Part shown: positions 17,510 to 26,010 of the stretch, one piece after another
Position numbering within the stretch: position 1 is the first letter of the stretch
Layout of the letters: the number at the start of each line of letters is the position of its first letter
Assembly (NCBI GenBank): GCA_022241785.1
Contig: JAKOMP010000009.1
Location: 41,152 to 105,151 of the forward strand
Length of the DNA stretch: 64,000 nt
Direction of reading: 5' to 3'
From: Cyanocohniella sp. LLY
GTDB taxonomy: Bacteria; Cyanobacteriota; Cyanobacteriia; Cyanobacteriales; Nostocaceae
Program-made: the position numbers and the translations under genes
Notes under the pieces: generated by a model
Told to the model about the DNA's origin: nothing
Databases searched by the model: none
Seen by the model: only the letters and a program-made list of their open reading frames with translations

Positions 17510-18631
17510 ATGATTCATTCCCATACCCCATCCCCCGACAGTTCCTATATTCGTCCTCACCGAAGAGGGAAGCATAAAATTTTTATTGGTATGGCTCCCG
17601 GTGTGGGTAAAACTTATAAAATGCTCGAAGAAGCACATCAACTCAAACAAGATGGTATTGATGTAGTTATCGGGATATTAGAAACTCATGGACGCAAAGA
17701 AACGGCCATGAAAGCTACAGGATTAGAAATAATTAAGCGCAAAGCCTTTATCCATCAGAACGTCACCCTAGAGGAAATGGACACAGATGCAATTGTGCAA
17801 CGTTTACCCCAATTGGTGTTAGTGGATGAACTGGCTCATACTAACGTTCCTGGTTCCTCACGAGAAAAGCGCTATCAAGACGTAGAGGTAATTTTAGCCG
17901 CCGGAATTGATGTTTATTCCACTGTGAATATTCAACATTTGGAAAGTTTAAACGACCTTGTAGCTAGAATTACTGGTGTGGTGGTGCGAGAGCGGATTCC
18001 TGATTACTTACTTGATGAAGCTGATGCTGTTGTTGTCATTGATGTTACCCCAGAGACTTTAGAAGAACGTTTACGAGAAGGCAAAATTTACGCTCCTGAT
18101 AAAATCGAACAATCCCTAAAAAACTTTTTTCAGCGTCGTAATCTCATTGCTTTAAGAGAACTAGCATTACGAGAAGTTGCAGATACAGTTGAGGAAGAAG
18201 CAAACACCGCTAATTTTGTCGGACAAAATTGTAATATTCACGAAAGAGTGTTAGTGTGTATCTCTACTTATCCTGATTCGGCGCAATTATTACGTCGAGG
18301 CGCACGGATTGCTAATTATATGAATGCGCGACTGTATGCTGTATTTGTAGCCAATCCTGAACGATTTCTCACTAAAGAAGAAAGTTTGCATATCGATACT
18401 TGTGAGAGATTATGCCGAGAATTTGGTGGTGAATTTGTATATGTTAAAAGCCCAAATGTTGCTCAAGAAATTTCTCAAATAGCAGCAGATTATCATATTA
18501 CACAAATTATTATTGGTGAAAGCCAGCAGCCCAGATGGAAAAGATTTTTTAAAATGTCTTTTACTCAACAAATCATAGATTTAATTAGAGATAAAAATAT
18601 TGATTTACATATTATAGCTACTAAAAATTAA
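17510..18631 (+). CDS. kdpD: Truncated KdpD: sensor and Usp domains without a histidine kinase
   Basis: A 373-residue homologue of the N-terminal part of KdpD. Residues about 20-230 are the KdpD sensor domain with Walker A GMAPGVGKTYKMLEEA, HGRKET and the Walker B-like LVLVDELAHTN followed by GSSREKRYQDVE. Residues about 245-370 are a universal-stress-protein-like domain. There are no transmembrane helices, no HisKA and no HATPase; E. coli KdpD has about 900 residues with all of these. The short form is what is described for Anabaena kdpD, so it is not a decayed gene. It must act without its own kinase, perhaps on another kinase or directly on expression. Confidence 0.93.
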   Translation: MIHSHTPSPDSSYIRPHRRGKHKIFIGMAPGVGKTYKMLEEAHQLKQDGIDVVIGILETHGRKETAMKATGLEIIKRKAFIHQNVTLEEMDTDAIVQRLPQLVLVDELAHTNVPGSSREKRYQDVEVILAAGIDVYSTVNIQHLESLNDLVARITGVVVRERIPDYLLDEADAVVVIDVTPETLEERLREGKIYAPDKIEQSLKNFFQRRNLIALRELALREVADTVEEEANTANFVGQNCNIHERVLVCISTYPDSAQLLRRGARIANYMNARLYAVFVANPERFLTKEESLHIDTCERLCREFGGEFVYVKSPNVAQEISQIAADYHITQIIIGESQQPRWKRFFKMSFTQQIIDLIRDKNIDLHIIATKN

Positions 18632-18679
18632 GCAACTATGCAGTTAATATTCAGAGTAGCTCTACATTGAAAAACATTA

Positions 18680-19396
18680 TTAAACAGTAGTAGACTCCGG
18701 CAGTTCAAACTTATAACCGTAGCCGCGCACAGTCTTAATAAACTCAGGAACCGTAGTATCAACTTCCAACTTCTTGCGAAGCTGACCTATATGTACATCA
18801 ACCACCCGTCCATCTCCCACATATTCGCAACCCCAGATTTTTTGAATTAACTGGGGACGACTCCAGGCTTGACCAGGATGACTTGCTAAAAAATGTAAAA
18901 TATTAAATTCCAGGGCTGTTAATGTTAGAGGCTTATCATTAAGTTTTACCTCCCGACCATCTGGGTTAATTGCCAATTGATTGAACACCAGACGCTGTGA
19001 TGGAGAAGGGTTTACACAACGGATACGTCTTAACAGTGCTTGTACTCTCACTTCAACTTCTGCCAAGCTGAAAGGCTTTGTTAAAAAGTCATCTGCACCT
19101 GCGGAAAGGATTTTAATTTTATCGGCTTCAGCAGTTCTCCCAGTTAATATCATTACTAAGACATCAGTGCGACTCTGCATTTCCTGACAAAGTTGATAAC
19201 CACTGGTATCTGGCAAATTCCAATCCAGAATTACTAAAGCTGGCTGGAACTGATCAAACAACGACAAAGCCGTCTTACCATCTGCCGCAGACTCTATGTG
19301 ATATTTTCGACTTAAAAAACGATATATCAAATTGCGGATGCCGAAGTCGTCATCGACAACCAGGATTTTCGGATTTGTAGTAGGAAGCATAACCAT
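18680..19396 (-). CDS. OmpR-family response regulator, convergent with kdpD
   Basis: A 238-residue regulator: receiver about 9-122 with the acidic triad VVDDD, phospho-acceptor Asp58 (VILDWNLP), Thr (ILTGR) and Lys (LTKPF) all present, then an OmpR winged helix about 135-235 ending FIKTVRGYGYKFELPES. No kinase gene is next to it. It ends 48 bases from the kdpD stop on the opposite strand. It could be the KdpE-equivalent for a locus that otherwise lacks one, or an unrelated orphan. Start at 19396 (MVM) or two codons later. A structured 5' region lies upstream. Confidence 0.9.
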   Translation of the reverse strand: MVMLPTTNPKILVVDDDFGIRNLIYRFLSRKYHIESAADGKTALSLFDQFQPALVILDWNLPDTSGYQLCQEMQSRTDVLVMILTGRTAEADKIKILSAGADDFLTKPFSLAEVEVRVQALLRRIRCVNPSPSQRLVFNQLAINPDGREVKLNDKPLTLTALEFNILHFLASHPGQAWSRPQLIQKIWGCEYVGDGRVVDVHIGQLRKKLEVDTTVPEFIKTVRGYGYKFELPESTTV

Positions 19397-19488
19397 AACG
19401 TTTTAGCCTGTTTCGGATCTGGCGATTGACTATGGGCCGTAGCTTTTACCCTTCTTTACTGCCAGCCTTTCACCAGATGGATTTAATT

Positions 19489-19677
19489 AACGTGTAGCAC
19501 CTTACAGAAAAGGTAGGTTCTGACGGGTAGTCTGGGAGAATACTTAAACTTGGGTAAGGAATGCGCTGAATATCCCTATTAGATATAGGTCTGGCACGTT
19601 TATGAGGGTAAGTGCAACTAAGTCCACAAAACGCCTGATGCCAAAAGCTTGGTTCGGAGTTTTGATTTGCGCTTACC
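19489..19677. other. Structured non-coding region between the OmpR regulator and the NACHT gene
   Basis: Several self-complementary segments follow one another. AACGTG (19489-19494) pairs with CACGTT (19595-19600). Inside it, ACCTT (19499-19503) pairs with AAGGT (19510-19514), and CCTAT (19575-19579) pairs with ATAGG (19585-19589). Next, GGTAAGTGCAA (19607-19617) pairs with TTGCGCTTACC (19667-19677) with one wobble; inside that stem CAAAAC (19627-19632) pairs with GTTTTG (19659-19664), and CCAA (19641-19644) with TTGG (19649-19652). This nested arrangement suggests a structured RNA, either a 5' leader of the leftward regulator or a separate small RNA. It matches no RNA family that I recognise. 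Confidence 0.4.
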
Positions 19678-20170
19678 TGAACGGAGGATGTAAATGTAGA
19701 TAAAAAAATTAACTGTTGCCCGATATTACCTCTGTGGTACTTAGCTACACTTAATTTTCTATTAATTTTAAAAAAAGTTCAGCTATTATAATGCATGAAT
19801 AATGTATGACTTTTGTATAAGTTTGGTATGTTTTTCATATTTAATCATGTATTTTCAAATCTTTATACTTAAGCAAAGCGTATTTTTAGCAGTACTTACT
19901 CAGATACAGTTAATCTTTAAATTGACTACAAAACTGCAAGGTCATCACAATGATCAATTTTCTAGTGGCGTGGCACAGCTACTCTGGCATTACAGGAATC
20001 CTATTTAATTTTTGTTAGTGTAGCCTGCACTAAGGGCTGAAAACCTCAGTACAACTCAAATAGCCCAATTTCCTCTTGCCTATTTGCCTACGCATACTTC
20101 TACTCCCTGGTTGCTTGTTCTCGGCTTTACAAGTAATTTGAGCAAATATGTCCAATAATTAGCTGAGAGC
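19678..20170. other. Gene-free stretch before the NACHT gene
   Basis: About 490 AT-rich bases. A short open frame at 19802-20008 has no family resemblance and no ribosome-binding site, and is not accepted. Nothing else stands out; the promoter of the NACHT gene presumably lies here. Confidence 0.5.
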
Positions 20171-22567
20171 ATGACAAGTCAAGGACTAAGAGCATCGCCA
20201 GAAGGTATCAAAGCAGCAAAAACAGCTTTAACTGACAAAACCTTAAGTCAGCACAAATTAGCAGTCACCTTAGGTATCACACGCCAACCAGTTTCTAAGT
20301 TTTTCGCAGGTGAACCAGTTTCTCGCAGTTGTTTTGTGCAAATTTGCCAACAGCTAGGATTATCTTGGCAAAAGGTTGTCAGTATACCTGACGATGAGAC
20401 ATCTGAGATCACGGCTAAAGACAAGTTTAACGATGTTGACATCAATACACTGGTGGAGAAAGTACGTCAAAAGCGCCAAGATAAAATTACCCATCAGTGT
20501 GGCACTCTGCAAATGTTGGATATTGCCCCAGTCATTCCTCTAAATAACATCTATACAGATATCACTGTTTGCGAAGAAATAAGTAGCCAACAATGGCTAG
20601 ATATTGCCGATTTAGCACCAGACTTTAGCCACCAGTCAAACGTTCATTCACTTACAGAAATCAATAACCTGAATAAATTACCTGGTTTAGAAGCTGTATC
20701 TCGGTACTCAAAGTTAATGGTGTTGGGTAAACCGGGTTCCGGTAAAAGTATATTTTTGCAATATCTAGCTACTGAATGCAACAAAGGAGAATTGCAACCA
20801 AAGCGGATATCAATTTTCATCCGACTACAAGAATTTGCTGAAGATACTCAAGATGATGGTGAATTGTCTTTACTGAAATATATTACCCAGGAATTTTTCA
20901 GTTCTGGTATTGAAGAAAAGGCAACTGCAACCATACTAGCTGAGGGGAAGGCCCTGATTTTATTAGATGGCTTAGATGAAGTGCCATATGCATATGTGAA
21001 TCAAATGAACAGGGAACTTCGCAGATTTACTCAAACTTATTACAAAAACCAGTTTGTCATTAGCTGTCGGCTAGGGTACCAAAATTATAGATTTCCAGGA
21101 TTTACTCAAGTTCAAATTGTAGACTTTAACAATAAACAAATTGAAGTTTTTGTTAAAAACTGGTTTGTAGCAGTAGCTCATCAATCCAGAGAAGCTGGAG
21201 AAAGCATAGGTAATTTATTTTTTCATCAACTGAATCTGCTAGAAAATCAGCCAATTAAAGAATTAGCTATCACACCAATCTTGCTACATCTAATTTGTTT
21301 AGTTTTTAGAGTCAAATCTGAATTACCATCCAACCCTGCCAAGTTTTATGAGCAAGTTTTAAATGTTTTATTAGTGAAGTGGGATGAAGTCAGAGGTATT
21401 CAACGAAATCAGATTCATGGTGATTTGAGCTTAGAACGAAAAAAAAAATTACTGTCTCAGATTGCAGCTAGTACTTTTGAAGAAAAAAGTTATTTTTTTA
21501 AAATACCAGAAATTCAGCACATTATTGCTAACTATATCTATTCAGATACAGAACAATACCAACAAGATATTGCAGCATCGTTGAAGGTGATTGAGGTTCA
21601 AAATGGTTTATTAGTAGAAAGGTCACGGGAGATTTACTCATTTTCTCATTTAACACTGCATGAATATTTAACTGCTAAAAATATTGTAGAAAATTTCCCA
21701 TACCAAGCTTGTAATAATTTGGTGAAACATATCACTGATGAGCGCTGGCGGCAAGTATTTTTGCTTACCGTGAATATGTTACCCAATGCTGAAGATATGA
21801 TATGGGCGATGAAGAAAAAGATTGATTCAATAGTGGCAAATGATGAAAAAATACAAGCTTTGCTGATTTGGTTATCTAGAAAAGCTCAATCAGTCTCTAC
21901 TAGTTATCAAGCAGTAGCTCTGCGTGCGTTTTATCTAGTTTGTGTTGGACGTACTCCGCAGGAAGAACCTTTTGAAAAGAGTATTTTTTATGCTGCTTCT
22001 ACATATGAACACAAAATTATCAGGAGTGATAATGTTTTTATTCATACGCCTAGTTGTGACCTAGAGTGGGCCCTTGTGGGTAATATAGCTTTTAATCCTG
22101 ATCTAGCCCTTGACGAATTTTTAACTAGTACTCTCATTTGTGCAATCGAGCTAAACTTGGCTGTTGAGTCTACGCTTGATGATGCTATTACTCTTGATCA
22201 TATTCAAGCTTTGAAAATTGCTTTAAGTCAAGCTTTAAATCTGGTTACACAAAATGATTTGAAGGGAAAATTACAAAGTCTTGAAAAAGAATTGCCTCAT
22301 TTCAATAGTAATTCAGAAAAATTTTGCCAATGGTGGCGATCTAAAGGTAAAGACTGGATTAGAAATTTAAGAAAAACTTTGATTTATTATCGCAATATTG
22401 CTCATGATTGGCAGTTCAATAAACAGCAAATAGAATTATTACAGCAATATTATTATGCTAATAAATTAATAATAGATTGCTTGAATCAATCTGCAAACAT
22501 TAATCCAGCTACCCAACAAGAAATTCAAGAAAGTTTGTTATTAACATTTAAAGAAACTAATAAATAA
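20171..22567 (+). CDS. HTH-NACHT domain STAND NTPase
   Basis: A 798-residue NLR-like protein. Residues about 25-62 form a helix-turn-helix (SQHKLAVTLGITRQPVSKFF, then an HTH_3-like continuation). After a linker, the NACHT NTPase starts: Walker A GKPGSGKS at 186-193, Walker B ALILLDGLDEV at 261-271, and a sensor-type VISCRLGYQNY near 300. The C-terminal half is helical (NACHT-associated helices) without recognisable LRR, WD40 or TPR repeats. Some bacterial NACHT proteins are antiphage NLR-like sensors, but cyanobacteria have many NACHT proteins of unknown role. Here the N-terminal module is DNA-binding rather than a nuclease or TIR, so a regulator or a defence sensor are both possible. It is monocistronic, with gaps of 774 and 183 bases. 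Confidence 0.88.
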   Translation: MTSQGLRASPEGIKAAKTALTDKTLSQHKLAVTLGITRQPVSKFFAGEPVSRSCFVQICQQLGLSWQKVVSIPDDETSEITAKDKFNDVDINTLVEKVRQKRQDKITHQCGTLQMLDIAPVIPLNNIYTDITVCEEISSQQWLDIADLAPDFSHQSNVHSLTEINNLNKLPGLEAVSRYSKLMVLGKPGSGKSIFLQYLATECNKGELQPKRISIFIRLQEFAEDTQDDGELSLLKYITQEFFSSGIEEKATATILAEGKALILLDGLDEVPYAYVNQMNRELRRFTQTYYKNQFVISCRLGYQNYRFPGFTQVQIVDFNNKQIEVFVKNWFVAVAHQSREAGESIGNLFFHQLNLLENQPIKELAITPILLHLICLVFRVKSELPSNPAKFYEQVLNVLLVKWDEVRGIQRNQIHGDLSLERKKKLLSQIAASTFEEKSYFFKIPEIQHIIANYIYSDTEQYQQDIAASLKVIEVQNGLLVERSREIYSFSHLTLHEYLTAKNIVENFPYQACNNLVKHITDERWRQVFLLTVNMLPNAEDMIWAMKKKIDSIVANDEKIQALLIWLSRKAQSVSTSYQAVALRAFYLVCVGRTPQEEPFEKSIFYAASTYEHKIIRSDNVFIHTPSCDLEWALVGNIAFNPDLALDEFLTSTLICAIELNLAVESTLDDAITLDHIQALKIALSQALNLVTQNDLKGKLQSLEKELPHFNSNSEKFCQWWRSKGKDWIRNLRKTLIYYRNIAHDWQFNKQQIELLQQYYYANKLIIDCLNQSANINPATQQEIQESLLLTFKETNK

Positions 22568-22750
22568 AGGTTTGCGAGCTTATTTTTATGAAAAAAACTA
22601 ATAAAAATATGTGTTAAAAGATATTTTTTTAAAATAAAATTTAAATCTATCGCAAGAAAGAGACTTATTATAATATTCATCCCTACGAAAGATAAAATCA
22701 AAATGTATATTTTGCTAATTTAATGATAGTAATATCAATCACAAATAGTT

Positions 22751-23206
22751 ATGAATAGTAATCCCCTTGAGAATATTATTCCGTCACAGCCACCAATAGA
22801 ACCACAATCTGACGCTTATGCAGTTAAGTCTCGTTTAGAATGGGGTGAACCAGCTTTTACCATGTTGGATGTACGCGATCGCATGGCCTACAATCAGGGT
22901 CATATCATGGGCGCCATGGCCATGCCAATGGATGACTTGGTAGACCGAGCCGCTTCATCTTTAGAAAAGAAGCGTGACATTTATGTTTATGGCGCCAACG
23001 AACAAGAAACTGCTCAAGCGGCACAAATGCTCCGTGCGGCTGGATTTGTCCATGTATCTCAACTCATAGGTGGTCTAGCCGCATGGAAGGAAATTGGCGG
23101 GCCCACAGAAGGGATTATTGAATCCAGAACTCCCGCAGGTGCAGATGACCATAATGTTGTATCGCGGATGCAAAATCACTTAGAGAATCTTGATAAAAAA
23201 GCCTAG
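22751..23206 (+). CDS. Rhodanese-like domain protein lacking the catalytic cysteine
   Basis: A 151-residue single-domain rhodanese homologue. The fold signatures are MLDVRDRMAYNQGHIMGAMAMP (split: LDVRD near 39 and GHI-GA near 49) and GGLAAWKEIGGPTEG. The active-site loop reads DIYVYGANEQETAQ where active sulfurtransferases have YC at the loop start; the Cys is Gly here. It therefore cannot form a persulfide at the usual place and is probably a binding or regulatory protein. ATG at 22751; stands alone, rightward. Confidence 0.88.
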   Translation: MNSNPLENIIPSQPPIEPQSDAYAVKSRLEWGEPAFTMLDVRDRMAYNQGHIMGAMAMPMDDLVDRAASSLEKKRDIYVYGANEQETAQAAQMLRAAGFVHVSQLIGGLAAWKEIGGPTEGIIESRTPAGADDHNVVSRMQNHLENLDKKA

Positions 23207-23306
23207 ATTTCAGGTCAATAGTTACTATATGTAGTGTCTTTTACTTTGATGCCGGGCAATACATCGGTATAAAAAGCGTTGTCATTTGTAACTATTGACT
23301 GTCTGC

Positions 23307-23936
23307 TTAATGCTCAAAGACATCTTTATACTGCAATAAATCTAAGGAAACTAATGTCGGGAGAACGTGAAAGCATTCTTGAGCAATTTCCCAACGTTCC
23401 TCCCGTTTGAGCATAGCGGTTAGTTGCTGCTGGATACCGAGTAAGTAACGGACATCATTGGCGGCGTAGCTTAATTGAGCCTCCGACAAATTAGCGGCGT
23501 TACCCCAATCAGAACTTTGAGCGCTTTTATCTAGTTCCACTTGTGTCAACTCTTGCACCACATCCTTGAGTCCGTGACGATTGGTGTAAGTACGAGCTAG
23601 TTTACTGGCAATTTTGGTACAAAAAACAGGCTGCACCTGAATCCCCAAGTTGTAGCGTAAAGTCGCAACATCGAAACGAGCGAAGTGAAAAACTTTGACA
23701 ATATTCACCGCTTCAAACAGTTGCTTTAAATTAGGGGCTGCGGTTTGCCCTCTGGCGATGCGAATTGCCGTGACTTTGCCTTCCGGGTTGCACAGCTGCA
23801 CAAGACACAGGCGATCGCGCTGTGGTAATAAACCCATAGTTTCCGTGTCAATGGCCATGGCCTCGGATTTTAAATACTCCGCCAGCACATCGTCACTCAG
23901 ATCGCCATCGCCTACTTGAAAATCTGGTAGTGTCAT
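23307..23936 (-). CDS. Ribonuclease D-like 3'-5' exonuclease (DEDDy)
   Basis: A 209-residue exonuclease domain. The four acidic residues and tyrosine of the DEDDy class are visible: AIDTETMGL (D and E), HFARFDVATL (D) and SYAANDVRYLL (Y and D). The protein consists of the exonuclease domain alone, without the HRDC domains of E. coli RNase D (375 residues), as is usual for the short cyanobacterial form. It probably trims structured RNA 3' ends in the cytosol. ATG at 23936. It runs convergently to the rhodanese gene with a 100-base gap. Confidence 0.9.
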   Translation of the reverse strand: MTLPDFQVGDGDLSDDVLAEYLKSEAMAIDTETMGLLPQRDRLCLVQLCNPEGKVTAIRIARGQTAAPNLKQLFEAVNIVKVFHFARFDVATLRYNLGIQVQPVFCTKIASKLARTYTNRHGLKDVVQELTQVELDKSAQSSDWGNAANLSEAQLSYAANDVRYLLGIQQQLTAMLKREERWEIAQECFHVLPTLVSLDLLQYKDVFEH

Positions 23937-24001
23937 GAATTACTCAATAATAAATGCAGTGTCTTTTCGGTGAAATTACCATGAGACACTACATTATTAT
24001 C

Positions 24002-24550
24002 TTATCTAGTACGAATGAAAATTTGGGTAAGGTAAACTTCGCCTTGGGAATTAGTCGCAACACCAATCCCCGTGTGGTCGAAATTGCCTTGGATGTTTTG
24101 CAAATGTCCGGGACTTTTCAACCAACCAGTAATAGCTTCGCTAGCGGGATCGCTATATCCCTGATTAACAGCGACATTCTCTGACGCATCATTGTAGGGA
24201 AGGGGAATAGCTTTCACGCGCTGTTCAAATCCCTGATGACTAAACGGTACTTGCCCATTAGCCATGTTTTGACTGTGAATCCGAGCCTGTTGGGTAATAT
24301 TTGCATTTAGGGTCAACTGTGGCAGTTTATTAGTAACTCGATATCGATTGATTTCTTCAAAAACTGATTTCTCCAGAGCAGTAGTTTCAAAAGACGTAGT
24401 TAATGTTGCAGCCTGACTTAAAGGAATCAACAACGGTTGATTAGGAGTGGTTGGTTCTGTCGAAGAGTTACCTGGTATGGGAGCAGTCATTAATCCACTC
24501 GCAAAGACAAGCGTACTTAAAGCGATGCCAAAAGCAGGTTGTCGGAACAT
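24002..24550 (-). CDS. Secreted CAP (SCP/PR-1) domain protein
   Basis: A 182-residue protein with an N-terminal signal sequence (about 1-24, hydrophobic core IALSTLVFASGLM) and a CAP domain from about 60. Signature stretches are VFEEINRYR, ARIHSQNMANG, PFSHQGFEQRV, ENVAVNQGYSDP, GWLKSPGHLQNI and HTGIGVA, giving the two His and Glu of the CAP cavity. Exported to the periplasm or outside; bacterial CAP proteins lack a settled biochemical role. ATG at 24550, leftward, with the RNase D-like gene 65 bases downstream. Confidence 0.9.
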   Translation of the reverse strand: MFRQPAFGIALSTLVFASGLMTAPIPGNSSTEPTTPNQPLLIPLSQAATLTTSFETTALEKSVFEEINRYRVTNKLPQLTLNANITQQARIHSQNMANGQVPFSHQGFEQRVKAIPLPYNDASENVAVNQGYSDPASEAITGWLKSPGHLQNIQGNFDHTGIGVATNSQGEVYLTQIFIRTR

Positions 24551-24777
24551 GGAAACTTGCGTGATGTATGTACTTGAGACCTATACTCTAACTTCGTATT
24601 CTCAGAATACATAACAGGATACTATTGAATATTCATTAAATTAGGTCATTTTGGCAAATCTTTCTAGAAAATAGCCAGTTCTCATATCTAACTGTCAGCA
24701 CTGGGATAGATGAGTTGTACTTAATATGTAATATTTTTAACAAAAAGTGGTAAAAATGTAGGATAATCTCTACCTTT

Positions 24778-25995
24778 CTAAGCACTTCTGAGCGCGACAA
24801 TCGGGTCAAGTTTAGCAGCGCGACGTGCGGGAACGACACCAAAAAATAAACCAATACCCCCAGAAACACCAACGGCTGTAGCTATGGCTATGGGAGAAAT
24901 TGCCGCTTCTAAGGGAGTCACCGCTGCTACCAAGACAATACCGCTCACACCAACCGCAGTCCCCACTAAACCACCAATAACAGAAACAATCACCGCCTCA
25001 ATCATGAATTGCAGCAAAATATCTTGCTCGTTGGCACCAATTGCCTTTCGCAGTCCGATTTCTTGGGTGCGTTCGGTGACGGAAACCAGCATAATATTCA
25101 TGATGCCAATACCGCCCACAAATAATGAGATACCGGCGATCGCAGCGAGCATAATGGTTAATGCACCGGTGATTTGACCAACGGTTTGCAACGCATCTTT
25201 TTGCGTGTTGATGGTGAAATCATCTTCTCCAGTAATTTTGTGCCGCAAACGTAGTAAGTTTGTGATTTGAAACTGGGCTGCATCCACACTTTCAGCATCT
25301 GTAGCCGAGGCGACAATATAAGTTACCTCCAATCCATAGGGAGAAGTTCGCCCGACAATGCGGTTAGCCATAGTATTCAGCGGGATTAAGGCGGCTTCAT
25401 CGTAATTCACACCTAAATTAGAGCCTTTGTCCTCTAACACCCCAATGACTTGAAAGCTAGCGTTTTTAATCCGCAACTGCTGACCTACTGGGTTACTATT
25501 ACCAAAGAATCTTTCTGCCAAGTCTGCACCAATGACTACAACTTGGTTACTGCGCCTCATGTCTATATCGTTGAAAAACCGTCCTGTGGCAGTTTCAAAG
25601 TCACGTACACTTAAGAAACTGGGAGTTGTACCAATAATATTGACATTAGTGTTTTGGTTACGGTAAGTTACCACCTGCCTACTATTTAACTCCGCAGTCA
25701 CAGCCGCTATAGTTGGCACTTGACTAGCGATCGCCTGGGCATCTTCATATACTAAAGTTCTGGGTAAATCTAAAGAAATGCGCTGCGTGGCGCGATTACC
25801 GGGAATCACAAATAATACGTTTGGCCCTAAAGACTCTAATTCTTGGCTAACAAACCTTTGTCCGCCTTCACCAATACCAATCATGGCAATTACCGAAGCA
25901 TTACCAATGACAATTCCCAACATCGTCAAGGCGCTACGCAATTTATTTGATAGCAGGGTTTTTCCTGCCATTTGCATACTTTCTAGAAAATTCAT
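24778..25995 (-). CDS. MacB-type ABC transporter permease (pair 1)
   Basis: A 405-residue FtsX/MacB-family permease: an N-terminal helix preceded by SNKLRSALTMLGIVIGNASV, a large periplasmic MacB_PCD domain (about 45-240) and three C-terminal helices (about 280-390) ending PARRAAKLDPIVALRSA, the family ending. There is no ATPase domain, so it needs a separate nucleotide-binding subunit. It starts 15 bases after the adaptor stop (26011) on the same strand. The order tolC-adaptor-permease makes a tripartite exporter, and the only ATPase nearby is at 30583-31254. Confidence 0.93.
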   Translation of the reverse strand: MNFLESMQMAGKTLLSNKLRSALTMLGIVIGNASVIAMIGIGEGGQRFVSQELESLGPNVLFVIPGNRATQRISLDLPRTLVYEDAQAIASQVPTIAAVTAELNSRQVVTYRNQNTNVNIIGTTPSFLSVRDFETATGRFFNDIDMRRSNQVVVIGADLAERFFGNSNPVGQQLRIKNASFQVIGVLEDKGSNLGVNYDEAALIPLNTMANRIVGRTSPYGLEVTYIVASATDAESVDAAQFQITNLLRLRHKITGEDDFTINTQKDALQTVGQITGALTIMLAAIAGISLFVGGIGIMNIMLVSVTERTQEIGLRKAIGANEQDILLQFMIEAVIVSVIGGLVGTAVGVSGIVLVAAVTPLEAAISPIAIATAVGVSGGIGLFFGVVPARRAAKLDPIVALRSA

Positions 25996-26010
25996 AAGTA
26001 ATGCGTAGTT

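Noticed and set aside
17510..18631. kdpD as a frame-shifted or truncated pseudogene.
   Set aside because: The short form with sensor and Usp domains is known as the normal Anabaena-type KdpD, and no kinase remnants follow the stop codon.
19802..20008. A 68-codon rightward frame before the NACHT gene.
   Set aside because: Hydrophobic by AT-rich chance; no ribosome-binding site and no family likeness.
24636..24872. A leftward frame overlapping the 3' end of permease 1.
   Set aside because: It overlaps the conserved permease end in another frame and continues into non-coding sequence.
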